Source of the DNA: Cloeon dipterum
Lineage: Eukaryota; Arthropoda; Insecta; Ephemeroptera; Baetidae
Assembly: GCF_949628265.1 (NCBI RefSeq)
Contig: NC_088787.1
Location: 13,072,501-13,136,500, forward strand
DNA length: 64,000 nucleotides
Reading direction: 5' to 3'
The notes beneath the pieces are model-generated. The model did no database searches. It was not told the DNA's origin and saw only the letters and a list, made by a program, of their open reading frames with translations. Shown here piece by piece: positions 11,231 through 27,400 of this stretch (within the stretch, counting starts at the first letter, position 1; each line of letters begins with the position of its first letter). Position numbers and translations under genes: made by a program.

Positions 11231-12399
11231 AATTGCATTGCTAAACCTTTTTTGCGGATCTTTATGCAATTTTTATTGAAAATAAAAAATTTACGCGACC
11301 AAAAATAGGGATTTTTAAAAATTAGAAGAATTTTTCAATGAAAATTTTTCTACCACCATGATGACTTCAGGAAAAGCAATATTCTTGTATTGCCTTTTCC
11401 AGTATTGTTTGGTATTGTTCTGGTATTGAATTCCGGTATTTTTTTCGGTCTTGTTCTTGAAATACACTCTAGTGGGAACCCTTCATGATCACTTGCATTA
11501 CCAAGGGGAGGTCATTACGTATCAAACGGTGTGCGGTTTTCGTAAATCGCACCCATAGAAGCTGAGATTAAGCGGAAAACGTGTTTTTATTTACGATTGG
11601 AAAACCCGAAAAACATCGACTTTAAACACTCAATTCAAAATACCTCGAAAAAGAAAAAAATAAGTCTCGCCAATTTTTTATATGTTGTTACCATGGATAT
11701 GAGGCACATTTTGGCTATTTTGAATTTTCAAAATTTTATGCACTAGGGTATGTGGGATTTCTTCGAAAAGTTTGACCCCAATTTAGTGACCTTGACCTTT
11801 GACCTACGCAGTTGGTCGTCGTGGGGAAGTTGTTTTGCATCAAACGTAGATAATTTTGGATAATAACAAGTTTTTGTGTTTACCACAAACAAAAACCAAG
11901 TTACAAATCGCCGAAAACATCACCTTTTTCAAAAATCTCAAATTTAGAACCCCTGTAAAATAGGCAATTTTGGGAATTTTGACCTAATATTTTAGGGTTC
12001 AACTTAGGTCCCTTTTAGGGCAACATCTCCACCGAATTTCATCAAGATCTGAAGACCATCCACTTCCAAAGAGGGTGTCATTTTATTTAGATCCTTCCTT
12101 ACATAATTATGGTTTAAAACTTAATGAAAAAGTTGGATCATAATTTAGAGCAACTTTATTTTCAACAGCCACAAAATCAATGTGAGTGCGGACAGTTAAA
12201 TTAATTATGAACACAGTGGCAAACGAAATACAAATCAGGGCGATCTTACCATCTGAAAAACATTTGTAATGTAATTCTAAGAAAAAGAATGTTGCTTTGT
12301 TTAGTTATTGAAAAAATGCAGACTAAAATTAGATGGAATCAGATTAAATCAAGCTACATAGCTTTGATTACTATCTCCAAAATTATCAAAACTAGGTGC

Positions 12400-13769
12400 G
12401 TGAAGAAAGGAATACAAATTTTTTAAGACAATCTATGGCCAATTCAATGGTAATAATATTTACATACTTTCACTTGAAAATACCGTTTGATTTTACATCT
12501 GAGCCAGTCTTCAATCACCTTAATTCGCTAATCAAAATACATGCACAGTAAATTAATTTCCAAGAGGAGTTTCAAATAGAGTGAGTTTAAAAACCAGTGA
12601 TTATATTATGGCAAAACTGCATCACAAATGTGGAGAGATACTAATAATGTATTGCAAAGTTGAAAGATGCCTCGAGAGCAAATTTTAATATGGTTGATTC
12701 CCTGAATGCCATCATCGAAACTAAAAATAATTTAAGTCATAACAACAACTTGGAAATAATTAAAAAAATTTAAATCATACATATTCAGCATATCACACTA
12801 GCAACGTCATTCATACCCTAACTTTTGAAGTAAGAAAACTACAGCTAAAATACAACTCACGAAAATTTTAGTGCAAACATTTTTGTTTAGCAGCTGCCTT
12901 AAAAATTCAAAAGCCGAAGTCGTCAATTCACCAATAACTAAATTATTCACATTTATACACGAACTACCTGCACACACAGTTGATTTAAAACCAATGGATG
13001 CTTGGAAGTTGAATGCCTTGCATGTGAACGGTTGCTCGACATAAAAGCAGCTTCTCACCCAGCAACCTTATAATGGTTAGAACGTGATTTCTCAAATAGA
13101 TGCAGACCAACAAAGTAATTAATTAAATTGATGTGCTTGCTGATGACAAAACAATGCGAAAAGAATATTACGTGCATTGCCCTCTACTTCATATTACATA
13201 TTGTATCACAAGATATCAAGAGTATCACTTATGTAACAAATATTTGAATAAAAAATTAGCCTATTGTATTTTATAACCTGTCTTAAAAAGCATCCGTGGA
13301 TGGATTACAGTAACTTTATGCTTAGACAGATACTTGCGGTTATAAAAAGGGACATGGGGCAGTTCAGTAGCTTGAAAGTTTCAACTAATAGAGGCTTGTA
13401 GACGATGGACTAGGAACTGAGATAACAAAATAGCGTCTCATTAATGAAAGTACTGATTTGGTATGAAATTTAATTTCCAAAGATTTTCATTAAATTATGC
13501 GCAATCGTAAAAATTCAGCAGCATAAAAATCCTAAAAAGCTCAAAACGGTTGCCTCGTCTCCCTGCTTCATGTTATAAGCACCAGCCGCGAATGCCAGTC
13601 ATGAATCAAGAATTACATTGCTTCATTTCCCCCGTAATTTTTGGCTAGGCAACCGTAGTTGACACGTTGAAAAAAAAAGGAAAAAGATAGTCAATCCACA
13701 ACAGTTTCATCAGATATAGGAATTTTTTAAGTGAACTAGGAAATTAATTAACCTAGAAGAGAGCGATAG
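12400..13769. other. Intergenic AT-rich DNA, contains the Suv4-20 3' UTR
   Basis: No further exon is recognised between the transposon block and the Suv4-20 stop codon. The part next to 13770 should be Suv4-20 3' UTR. A single poly(A) site could not be assigned. Confidence 0.5.
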
Positions 13770-17582
<3,813 letters not shown>

Positions 17583-19199
17583 TTTATGACAGGGTTGAAG
17601 CACCTCTGCCTTTTAATGACGACAACAATACAGTATTCAACTTCCTGTAGTTCGCCTTCCAACTGTCCACGACATGAGAGTGTTTAGAATTCACCTTAAT
17701 AACAGACGCCTGAAAAATTAAAATTGTTGTTATTTATTTTACCAACGTAATCAATTATTAAGCACATGCACACTCCGAATAAAACAAATCGTAGCTGATT
17801 CGGCGAGTAAGAAAACAAAAAATCATTGTTGTTTATCGACGTCGAGCTAGCAGGGTTGCCATTTTTTAAATGGAGTATTATCACAAACACGGAATTTAAC
17901 TGAAGTAGTTTTCAAATTGAATAATATCTTGTGCTCAAAGGAATAAAATTTCGATTTGCGATGTGTAATGAAGATGTGAGAACGCAGCTTTTAGTTTTAG
18001 GGTAATCATGCGATGCAAAGCTAATCTAAACATAGAAATCCGATCGAAATACGACGGCTGCTAGTGTTATGGCCGTAACAATCCGATCCACAGACAGACA
18101 CACTCCGACACTCCCCATTCGTACACCTGCCGTTCACATGCATTTAAATGGATGAAATGTCCCAAATACCTAATATCACGGTCTGAAAAGACGAGTAAAG
18201 GATAAAATCGGGGCAACTTCAGTCATGAATTTGTCAAAATTGGAATTTAAGGGTTCCGCAAAAATGTCAAGGACAGCGAAAAGTGCTTTAAGAGTTCAAT
18301 GGCTGAGCCACTGCGTTTGCAGCGAAACGACCACTTCGCACACCGATTGCGCCATAAAATATTGATTGTTGGGATCGGAAAGCTTGGTTCTGATTGCCGG
18401 GAAAAATACCTCAAAGATTAGCATACCTAGATCAGCAGCAGGCCAGCATTTTTGGCAGAAAACCAGTCAAATATGAAAAGTTTTTAGACGCACCTAGGCA
18501 GTCAATCATGGCGATCCTGCAGAGCACGAGTTAACGGTATATCAGCTGGTTGTCGCAATTTTTCTTCGAAAACGAACTAATTGGTTTACTTTCTCTCAGG
18601 ACGTAATAGAAAATTTGAAATTAGGAGAAATGAACCCTGCGGTTTACGCAAAAGGTCCCCTGCTTCGTTGAAAAACTGAACTTCTATACGGACTTATTTA
18701 ACGTGCGCGGAGGGAACTATTTTCTCTGTCTTTTAGCTAGACGCTAGCTCCAGAGGGGAGCAAGCGAACGGCGAGCCAAGCGCTGCTCAATCTCAAGTCT
18801 CAAAAGCAAGCATCTCGTTTCATTTTTCTCGACCGCACAGCGACGTCGTCTCATCTATTCCCTATCCTTGTTGCGATGCACTCTTCTAGTGCAGCAGAGC
18901 GGAAGATTATTCATGCGTGACTTTGCAGATACGGCAAGGTATATAATATACTAATGGCACACGCGTGTTTATAAAACCCTTTCTCTAGCCATAATATCAT
19001 AATAATTATGATTTTGTGTAATTTAAGTGGCATTCAGTTACAAAATTAATTAACCTAAATAGATTATAGCATTTTTACTACACTTTCAAGCAACATTATA
19101 TTTTGCTGCCACTATCTATAGTAGTCTCATTTACGCTTTTTTTATAACTTTTCTCTTGGTTGAGGGCAGGGTTCTTGTTTTCAACATAGTTGTTGCAAT
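17583..19199. other. Suv4-20 upstream region
   Basis: This region lies between the Suv4-20 start codon and the 3' end of the harmonin gene, both on the minus strand. It should hold the Suv4-20 promoter and 5' UTR. An acceptor-like TTAAAAGGCAG just upstream of the ATG (about 17608) hints at a 5' non-coding exon. No clear TATA box was identified. Confidence 0.4.
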
Positions 19200-20228
19200 C
19201 GAGGAAATGAATAAAAAAATAGATAGTTTATTGTAGAATAATTATTTATTTAATTTATATTTACAAGCTAAAGTTAATGTTTCATTTATAAATTCTAACA
19301 ATTATTTCTAATTTACACAATATTACAGCTCAATTGTTTACTTAAAAATATTAATGCGATTTTGCACAAATTAAACACAAAATATTTCCTATACACTTAC
19401 CCATATTTAATGGCAGAGACAATAATACAAATTTTTATTCCAAATTACTAGCCGTTAGATTTATAGCACAAAAATTATTAAATATTAAATAATATAGATT
19501 TTTGTATAAATTTTATGTCACAATATGAAAGGTGCGCCGGAAATATAGCTATTTACACACAAAATACGGGTTTTTAGGTGGGAGCCAAAAACATAGCATA
19601 TATGTACTTTTCACGCGAAGCTTTTCGCAGAAAATATCTTAAAAGATATGTTGTTGATTAATTTGTTGTCAATCCCGAATGTCGACCAAGCTTCTTCTCA
19701 TCGCTTATGAGTTCGCCAATTATTCGTTTGAGCCCAGTTCTCAATCTCGAATTTCAATACATGTCATCATTGTGGTTCTGCAAAAGAAAAGTTTATTTGT
19801 CGAAACTCAATGCCAGGAATACAATAATTCTAGGAAAGTGTGTGCGAGACGGAATATAGTGCGTGTTAGTTAATATATTTTAAGCTGCGAAGAGCGAGAG
19901 AGAAGAGCTGAAAAGTATATAAAGACAAAAAAGTGCGCGATGTTGGTGAAATGAGAGGAGCGTGCATCTGACAGGAAAATTAGTTTTTACCACGATATAT
20001 ATTCACATGCTTTTTATCTCTCGTACAACCGCAGAGTATCAGATTTGACTTCTGTGGAAAGATTTTTACAATTAATAGAAACATGATTGTTGTTAATTGA
20101 TGATTTGAACAGTGCGAATGTATATATATGGATTATATCAATTAGCCGATTTTGTACAGCTTTTTACCCTGGTTAGTAAGCCAATTTTGTTTTTACTTAT
20201 AAGAAAGACACTTATTGATTACACGCCC
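19200..20228 (-). other. Probable harmonin 3' UTR
   Basis: This is a strongly AT-rich stretch directly after the harmonin stop codon, with several TTTATT (AATAAA on the minus strand) sequences around 19200-19260. No coding potential is seen. The true cleavage site is not determined. Confidence 0.45.
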
Positions 20229-21366
20229 TTACATTTCACCAAAGGTAATGCTCTTCTGTTGGATAAGCGCGTTGTGCTTTTTCTGCAGCTCAGTGTTGGC
20301 ATCATTATTCTTCAAAATACCGTGTCCGGCGGGTTCCGTCGCCAAAAGGGAGTCCAGCCCCCTCGTTCCAGCCGAGTTGGCGTTGTTGCCGTTGGGAAAC
20401 TTGATGGTCACTCTGTTGGACAGCGCGTCCATGATCATGGCGGTGCGGTTGCCGCCGTTCACGGTGACCTGATCCGGCTGCTGCTGCTTGTACACCGGGG
20501 GCGAGGGCGGCTTGTGCACCAGGGGCTGCTTGGCCGCCTCGGGGCTGGGGCTGCGGTCGAAACGTGGGCTCTGCTCGAATGCGTGGCCGGTCTGCGTCCC
20601 GATCGGCAGGTCGAAGGCCACCTGGTTGCTCTGGTTCACCAGCTCCGAGTAGGGAATGGCGATGGGCTTCCTCGCGATCACCGGCGGCGGCGACCTGGCC
20701 CTGGCCAGGGCGTTGATCGCGCTCAGCTTGCTTCGCGCCCTTCGCAGCTCCGACGACGCGTCCCCGTTCATGTCAATCCTGATGGACTCGGGACTCTGAG
20801 CCCGCGCTGGCGCCTCGTGATGGTTGTCCTGCAGGTGAGGGGACAGCGGCGGAGGCGGCGGAGTCGGCATTGGCTCCGACAACTGACGCAGGTTAGACCT
20901 GTAATTAAGCCAGTTAAACAAATTAAAATGCGACAAAAAATGCTCTCACCGATTTACTCTGTCTATAAGAAAGTAATTTCAAAGAGAATATTGACTCGCT
21001 CGTTAATTAAGCCCCAACAGGCCTCATTTTAGAGGTCTCAGCCGCGAGAGTTGTGGGGACGGCTGGCGGGACCGGTTTAGAAGAATTTTTTGCCTGACAG
21101 CGGTGGCTGACAATATTTTAAAAGTGAAGTTTGACAGTGCTTAACGCCCCGAAAGGCGCAAAGAAGTTTTTCCTCCTGCACTTTTTAATTTTTGATCTTT
21201 TTACACCGGCGGCTGGTGTGGCTGGCTGAGAATTCTACTATTTTGGACGCAAAAAATCACGTCAGCGACTACTGCGGTGTGAATTCACTTTTAACCGTAA
21301 ATCACAGCTGATGAGGCACATGCGGAACAATATCCACTTTCTATTTAATTTCCTTCGTGATCATTT

Positions 21367-21409
<43 letters not shown>

Positions 21410-24400
21410 TTATTCAGTTTCAGATAGACCTTTATTTTAAGAGTCATGCTCATCTGCTGTCAAAATTCACCTCTCAAAAAAGCTACAAAAATCGTTGCAG
21501 ACAAAAAACTCGTGTAGGTCGTAAAACTGGTGGTGATGCAAGACCATTTGCTTGATTTGAGATACGAGCCTTTATCGTCATCAACTAATTTGATACCAAT
21601 TAAAAGTTTCTGAACAATCGACCACAAAAGTTTTGAACCAATTAGGAAATTGAGTGTAAATTGAAAAATATTTTTAATAAACCAAAATGATCAGGTATAT
21701 TTTCAATTCTTTTTAAGAGCTCTTGAAATTTTAAGGTAGAGTGATAGATCATTGGAATTATTAAATCCTCCCCGGTTTTATGTATTTTTCTTTTCAGATT
21801 ATTGCCGTCATAACGAAATTTTGAACACGTTCTCAATAAAAATAAGAAATTCCTGAGAAGTTCAAAATCAAACCTTATAGAACTAAAATAAATTTGCATT
21901 TTACCTCGAGAGAGTCGAGTTAAGTTCAGAGGAGAGAGCCGACTGTTGATCATCGTGATGGTGTGTTCCGTTGTGGCCGTTGGTTTGTCCCAAGAATTCG
22001 AATTTGTTGGGATTCGGTCGTCGATCAGTGGGGTACTCGGTAATGGTCACCACCCCAGGGGTGCTTTTGCCTGGTTTGCCACCGAAGTAAACGGCCGGCG
22101 GCTTGATCTGGTTGGGATTGGGGCTGAGGGTGAGCGTGTCCAGGGAGGGCATCTCAACGACCTCGCTCGATTTTCTCGCGTCGCTGTGCATCTCCTGCAA
22201 CCGACCGAAAAATTTCTTTCCGTCATTTATATCTATCATCTCACAATCAGTGCTCGTTACATGATGGGTACATTTATTGCACAATGTAGGAAGTTGCGCT
22301 CTCAATCGCCTGCTCACTGTTGCAATTAGTGCGCTTCAGGCGTGAATTTAAGAAATGACAACAGTTGTTCGCTGGAGAAATTGGCTATATTTTCAATTCT
22401 TCAGACTCGCACCGTATTATTTTTTTAATTGAATGGAAAATGAAATCATATTTTACGCCTCTGATAAATGAAAAATGTCACCAAGTATGCGTAATCAAAC
22501 TAAGACGTATCTCACCGTATTTAAAATATTCATTATCAATCAATTATCAGTATAGAGCAAATAGTTTTTTAACTACATATTAAATGAAGATATCAAAGCC
22601 ATTAAAGGCTAACGTAGTTAATCACTACGTTATCATTGCAGCAGAAGAGAGGTCAACTTAGAAATTAATATCAAATAAACAATTTTTCTAACAGATCTGA
22701 CAATGATGAAATTTAAAAAAAATGCACTACAAACTCACCTGTCTAGTGATGAGTGCGGCGATGGAAGCATTCCTCTCCGAAACTTTCCTGGCACTCGCAA
22801 CTCTATCCTAAAGGGGAATTATTTACAATTAAAAAGTACCCGAAAATACAAGTGCGTAATTGCTTGTGCACTGGCAAGATATCGAGGGGAAAACGAAAGC
22901 ACTTAAAGGGTTCCGAAACGGCTGATAACGCGCGTACTTCGTATGCTCGAACCGTAACCAAAGGCTTGCCGGCGGCAACGGCAGACTCATGTCTCTGCGG
23001 CATGTCTCCGTCGACTGGAGTATTTCCAGCAGAATAAAAGCTTTGCCGGCTCGCGCGCTGCCATTAACAGAGAGTCAAAGTCACCACGCGATAAGTTTCG
23101 GCGCATAGCTGCTTTATCAACGGTCTGTAAACACAGAAACAATACTGCTCGCACAGACGCACAGTAAATTTCGCGATTTGAATTGAACTGCGAGCACGCC
23201 ACACGTTTCTTGACATTTTTCGAGCAAAATGTGATAAAACTAATTAATTTAGCAACGCGCTGATGTCATTGTTCGTGTACGAACACAATGTGGTCTATAG
23301 GGAAACTGCTCCAGTTGCCTAACGCTTTTGGATGACACTTTCCCTTCTTTTACCGTATTTTTACTTATGTCATGAAAATATTTAGTTATTCGGTGTACCT
23401 TATGCGAGGTGAAATCTTTGTGGCTGCTGACTGTGCTCGAAAACATTTTGGAGTGCACTTGCTGGAACTCTTGCATCAGCTACAGGGGAAATTAGAATAT
23501 TTTTAAATTTTTAATTAATTTGGTGTTGAAAATCTGATGACATAAAACAATGAATAAAAATAAAAAATTCGCTGTATGAATAATCTGGTTATTTTTGTAA
23601 TTAGTAATCATTTTAGTGTTCAAACTATTGATTAAAATTTAATTAAACGAGCGTGCATGGATAAGTAGATGATCTCAGGTACTTAAAAGAAGATTATTAA
23701 GTTATTTGCTTATCAATATCATGCTGACATTCATGCAAACGAAATTTACGATGATAATCCAATCAAGAAGCACAGACCTGGGCGTGCTTTTGCCTCCTCT
23801 CGGCAGGCAAGGCCGTGATGGCTATTTCGTGCTGTCGTCGCTTGTCCTGCGACGCCACGCTGATATTGTCGTCATCTTCGCGTCTCTGATAACAAAATAG
23901 CAGGATTAAAAAGACGATTACCATCAGCATGTTGCTGATGGTGCGTGTAATTATTCCACGCTCAATGAGCTCTTAAATCGGGATTTTAGATGTTCACCGA
24001 CAAAAGACGACTAAACACTAATGCATTTTCACCTAACGTCCCATGCCACTGATAATGATTCAGTGCATCATATGGAATTAAATTTACGGAAAGATAAAAT
24101 TCTCCATCTTCAAACGATAACAAAATGAGCAAGAGATGTGGATAAGAAATCCTTGAGATTCGGATTCGGTACTTTTGTGAAATCATTCGAATTTCCACCT
24201 GTCAACTATTATTCAGCCTCTCAATGTTAAAATTGAACTTTGATGCTTATAAAATCATGCTATAAAATAAGATACTGCATCCTACCTCTGCCCTGCGCTT
24301 GGCCTCAAGACTGACAGCAGACGAGAAGCTTGACAGTGAACTTCCTGAAGAACTCTGTGCCAGTGGGTTCATGCGAGCTTCCTCTTCCTCCTGATGAACC

Positions 24401-27400
24401 AGGACCTTGACCAATTTTTCCTGCAACTGTCATAAGAAAAAATGAATGAAATTTTCTGTAAAAATAAATAAAAATTGGTCTTAATTTCATAAATCCCATT
24501 CAGTCAGAAATTGAATTTGATAATCTCCGAGATCTTTGTTACTTATTTTTATAATTTCCTGCTGAACCTCTACAATTACTATCAAAGCTAAATGATATCC
24601 CAGGTCAAAAAATGTATCGCTTTCATTGTGAAAGTGAGAGAGGAATGAACTGTTGTTGCTAATTGAAAGCAGTTAGAGGAAGTATGCAAGCCGACACGTC
24701 GCCATGTCGAGCGGGCTGCATAGCTATTGTGCTGGCAGGCGCTCGAAATCGCTCGGTTACGGATCGTGCGTCTGATAAAATGGTAGAGAGCGTTTCACAA
24801 TGACCGACCTTAGAATCAACTGTGTCAGCAGGATGTTCCATCACAACGGCCAGAGTTTCATCAGGTCCTCTACGGCTGTTAGATCGGCTTCGTTCCCCGT
24901 CCCTGTGAAATTAGGCAGAAAAAATTTGCATGTCAGCAATTGTGCTCAGCGGCTATGCCTACGCATTAACCAAATAGACGATAACTATTTCGACCCAATA
25001 TACAGATAATAGAGTAGATTTACTATTGCACTTACTCTGGGTCTTCAGTGATCAAAGAGAGCCGTTTTCCGCCGTCTGCGTGGTGATCGCCATTGACGCT
25101 GCTTGATGACGAATTGTAACCTGAACTCTCACCGAAAAATTCCGTGCCGAGTCCACGTCTGATGACTAAGTCGAGGTTTTTGCCTTCCTTCAAAATCTTT
25201 ACAGCCTGTCAATATGAAGTCAAAATTATAAAGAGCATGATATCAAATCAGTCTAAAATCTGACATCATTGAAATCGATAAACTCGAAATTGGTGCCGTT
25301 GCACTCGATGATTTGGTCTCCAGGCAAAAATCCAGCTTCTGCAGCCAAGCTGTGCTCCCGAATGCTCTGAATGAAAATTCCAGTTCTATTCTTGTTTCCT
25401 CTGCAAATGCTGTGAAATGAATTGGCGTAAGAGAGAGAAAATTGCGTGAATTTAGAAAAAAGCGTGCTAATGGAGGTCTCAGCCACGAAATTTCAGGTGG
25501 CAGCTGGCCATTTTCACTGGCGCCTGGCAATATTTTAAAAGTTAAGTCTGATAGTGCTTTTTTTTCTCATGCACATTTTAATTTTTGCCCCTTTTTTACT
25601 GGCGTCTGGCGCGGCTGGCTGAGACCTCTACGTGCTAAACTTTTTTTCTCTAAATTAGCGGGTGTGCTGTTTTTTCCAGAACGAGCCCGGAACAGTTTTG
25701 TGAACCCCTGTTTGGTGGACACCATCGTTCTGTGACTTGAGTTAGTTTGCTTCCTTAAGTGCAAACTTGAGATGGTGTCGAAAATTACCGATACTACAAA
25801 ATATCAAGCGCTGACCTGACTCCTAAACTGTTGTGTTGGCTCAGGTCAAGGTAAAGCTTGATGTCATTGGTTTCCTCCAAATGTCTGTCGAGCACGTTGC
25901 TTTCGGACTGGGCGCGAGTCAAGACCCGACCACTCGGATATGTTGGTGATGTCGACCTGAGGCCTTCGACCACCTGCCACGACAACGGATCTTGCTTTTT
26001 GCTAGAAATACAAAAACGACACCTCAGTTTTTGAGAAAATAAATTTGGTCAACATCTTCTTGTGCTGTTGAGTGCATTTTTGATCAAGCAAGCAGTGCTA
26101 TTGTGCAAATTGTTAAGGGGTGCATACATTACAGAGCTAAGACTGACGCTTCGACCAGTTTTTCCCAAGCTTGGTGGCACCTCCCTCGCGGTCACAACGC
26201 CAGATCGTCTCGACGAACCAATGTTGGCGGGCAGCGAAACTCGCTCGGGTCGGTTGTAGCGGAGCAGCAGGGTCAATTCCTCTTCAGTCATATCGTGATA
26301 ATGCTGGCCACTTATAGTACAAAAGCGAACAAAAATTAAAGTGCGGTTAGTAAAAATATGCGTGCAAGACATGCAAATTACTTTTTAAATAGTGCAAGAT
26401 ACGCTACTGTTATATATACCAAGTTTTACTGTACAAATTCGTTTTAGGATGCAAGTCAGAATTTTTCGTGCTAAATTATGCTGAAATGAAGATAAAATTC
26501 CAATTCTATCCGGAAAAGCATTTTTTTTAAGATTGAAAAAAGGAAAATCAACTCTAAAACGCGGCCAGTATTGAATAATTCAAAAATTAATTTAGCATTT
26601 CGAATTTAAAATTAAATAGGCGACCAGCGCAAAATAAACAACTGGTTTAACAAGAGTTTTGATAAATTCCAGAAGATTCAACTTTTATGAATGCATTTTA
26701 CAATTTTATTTCTGAATTGCATTAAACGTTACACTGAATAATAAAAACTGAATACTCACTCTTTGACAGGAATCATTCCCACACCTAAAACAGTCGATGT
26801 TGCAAAATTTAGTTTTTGAAAGAAATTTATGAACAGGCACCGAATTATTTATCGAAAGCGCTAGAGTCACGTTACACTATAGATCAACCGTGGCCGTCTG
26901 GCTGTCGGACTTAAAGCGAGTGATCGAGTGGATGCAACTGACGGTGGCACCGATCAATAAAGCCGAAACGCTCTGTGCGATCCCCGTCGAATTGATTTCG
27001 CATTGAGTTTTCATCAGGGGCGGAGTGGGAGAGTGGCAGGGTGTTTCATTGCAAGGTGTATTTTTCGCCAGGTGCGCGTCCGCGTCGCGGGGAGGGAGAA
27101 ACGCGCGCGGTGTCGCTGACAGGAAGCAAGAGGGTTGCTCAAATTTGGCGTCACGCCATGCTGCCCGCGAGCAAACAGAAATGCAGTATTTGCATCCACG
27201 TAATTACAGGGACTCGAACTAATAATGCATCAGCGTGCAAGTGTGCGGAAATTGAGTAAGACAGAGTCATTTGCAAGGCTTCTTCTCTAAATAACTGTCC
27301 AACTACATGCCATGAAAAATTAAAAATGGCTTCTTTGGATATCGGTTTTCGATGAACCGTGGCGTATGTTATAAAAAAAGAAACGTCGTACAGATTTCGT

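Larger units (their letters stand above)
3038..12399. mobile_element. Long-terminal-inverted-repeat element, host of nested insertions
   Basis: The left arm, 3038-3958 continuing at 4659-4680, is the reverse complement of the right arm, 11455-12399 (about 945 bp). The arms begin GCACCTAGTTTTGATAATT and end with its complement. Matching internal marks include the block with ACACCCTCTTTGGAAGTGG (about 3360) and CCACTTCCAAAGAGGGTGT (about 12060). Without the inserted MITE and hAT elements the interior is only about 950 bp (4681-4736 plus 10559-11454), with several GGTATTGTT-like units. No transposase frame and no clear target duplication are visible. A fold-back element or an inverted segmental duplication would both fit. 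Confidence 0.75.

Noticed and set aside
12807-13058. Minus-strand 83-codon frame with several Cys
   Set aside because: It has no supporting splice signals or similarity and sits in the region expected to be Suv4-20 3' flank.
20112-21032. Plus-strand open frame of 306 codons
   Set aside because: It is antisense to the last harmonin exon, whose minus-strand frame closes the gene in phase and has a sensible Pro/Ser-rich composition.
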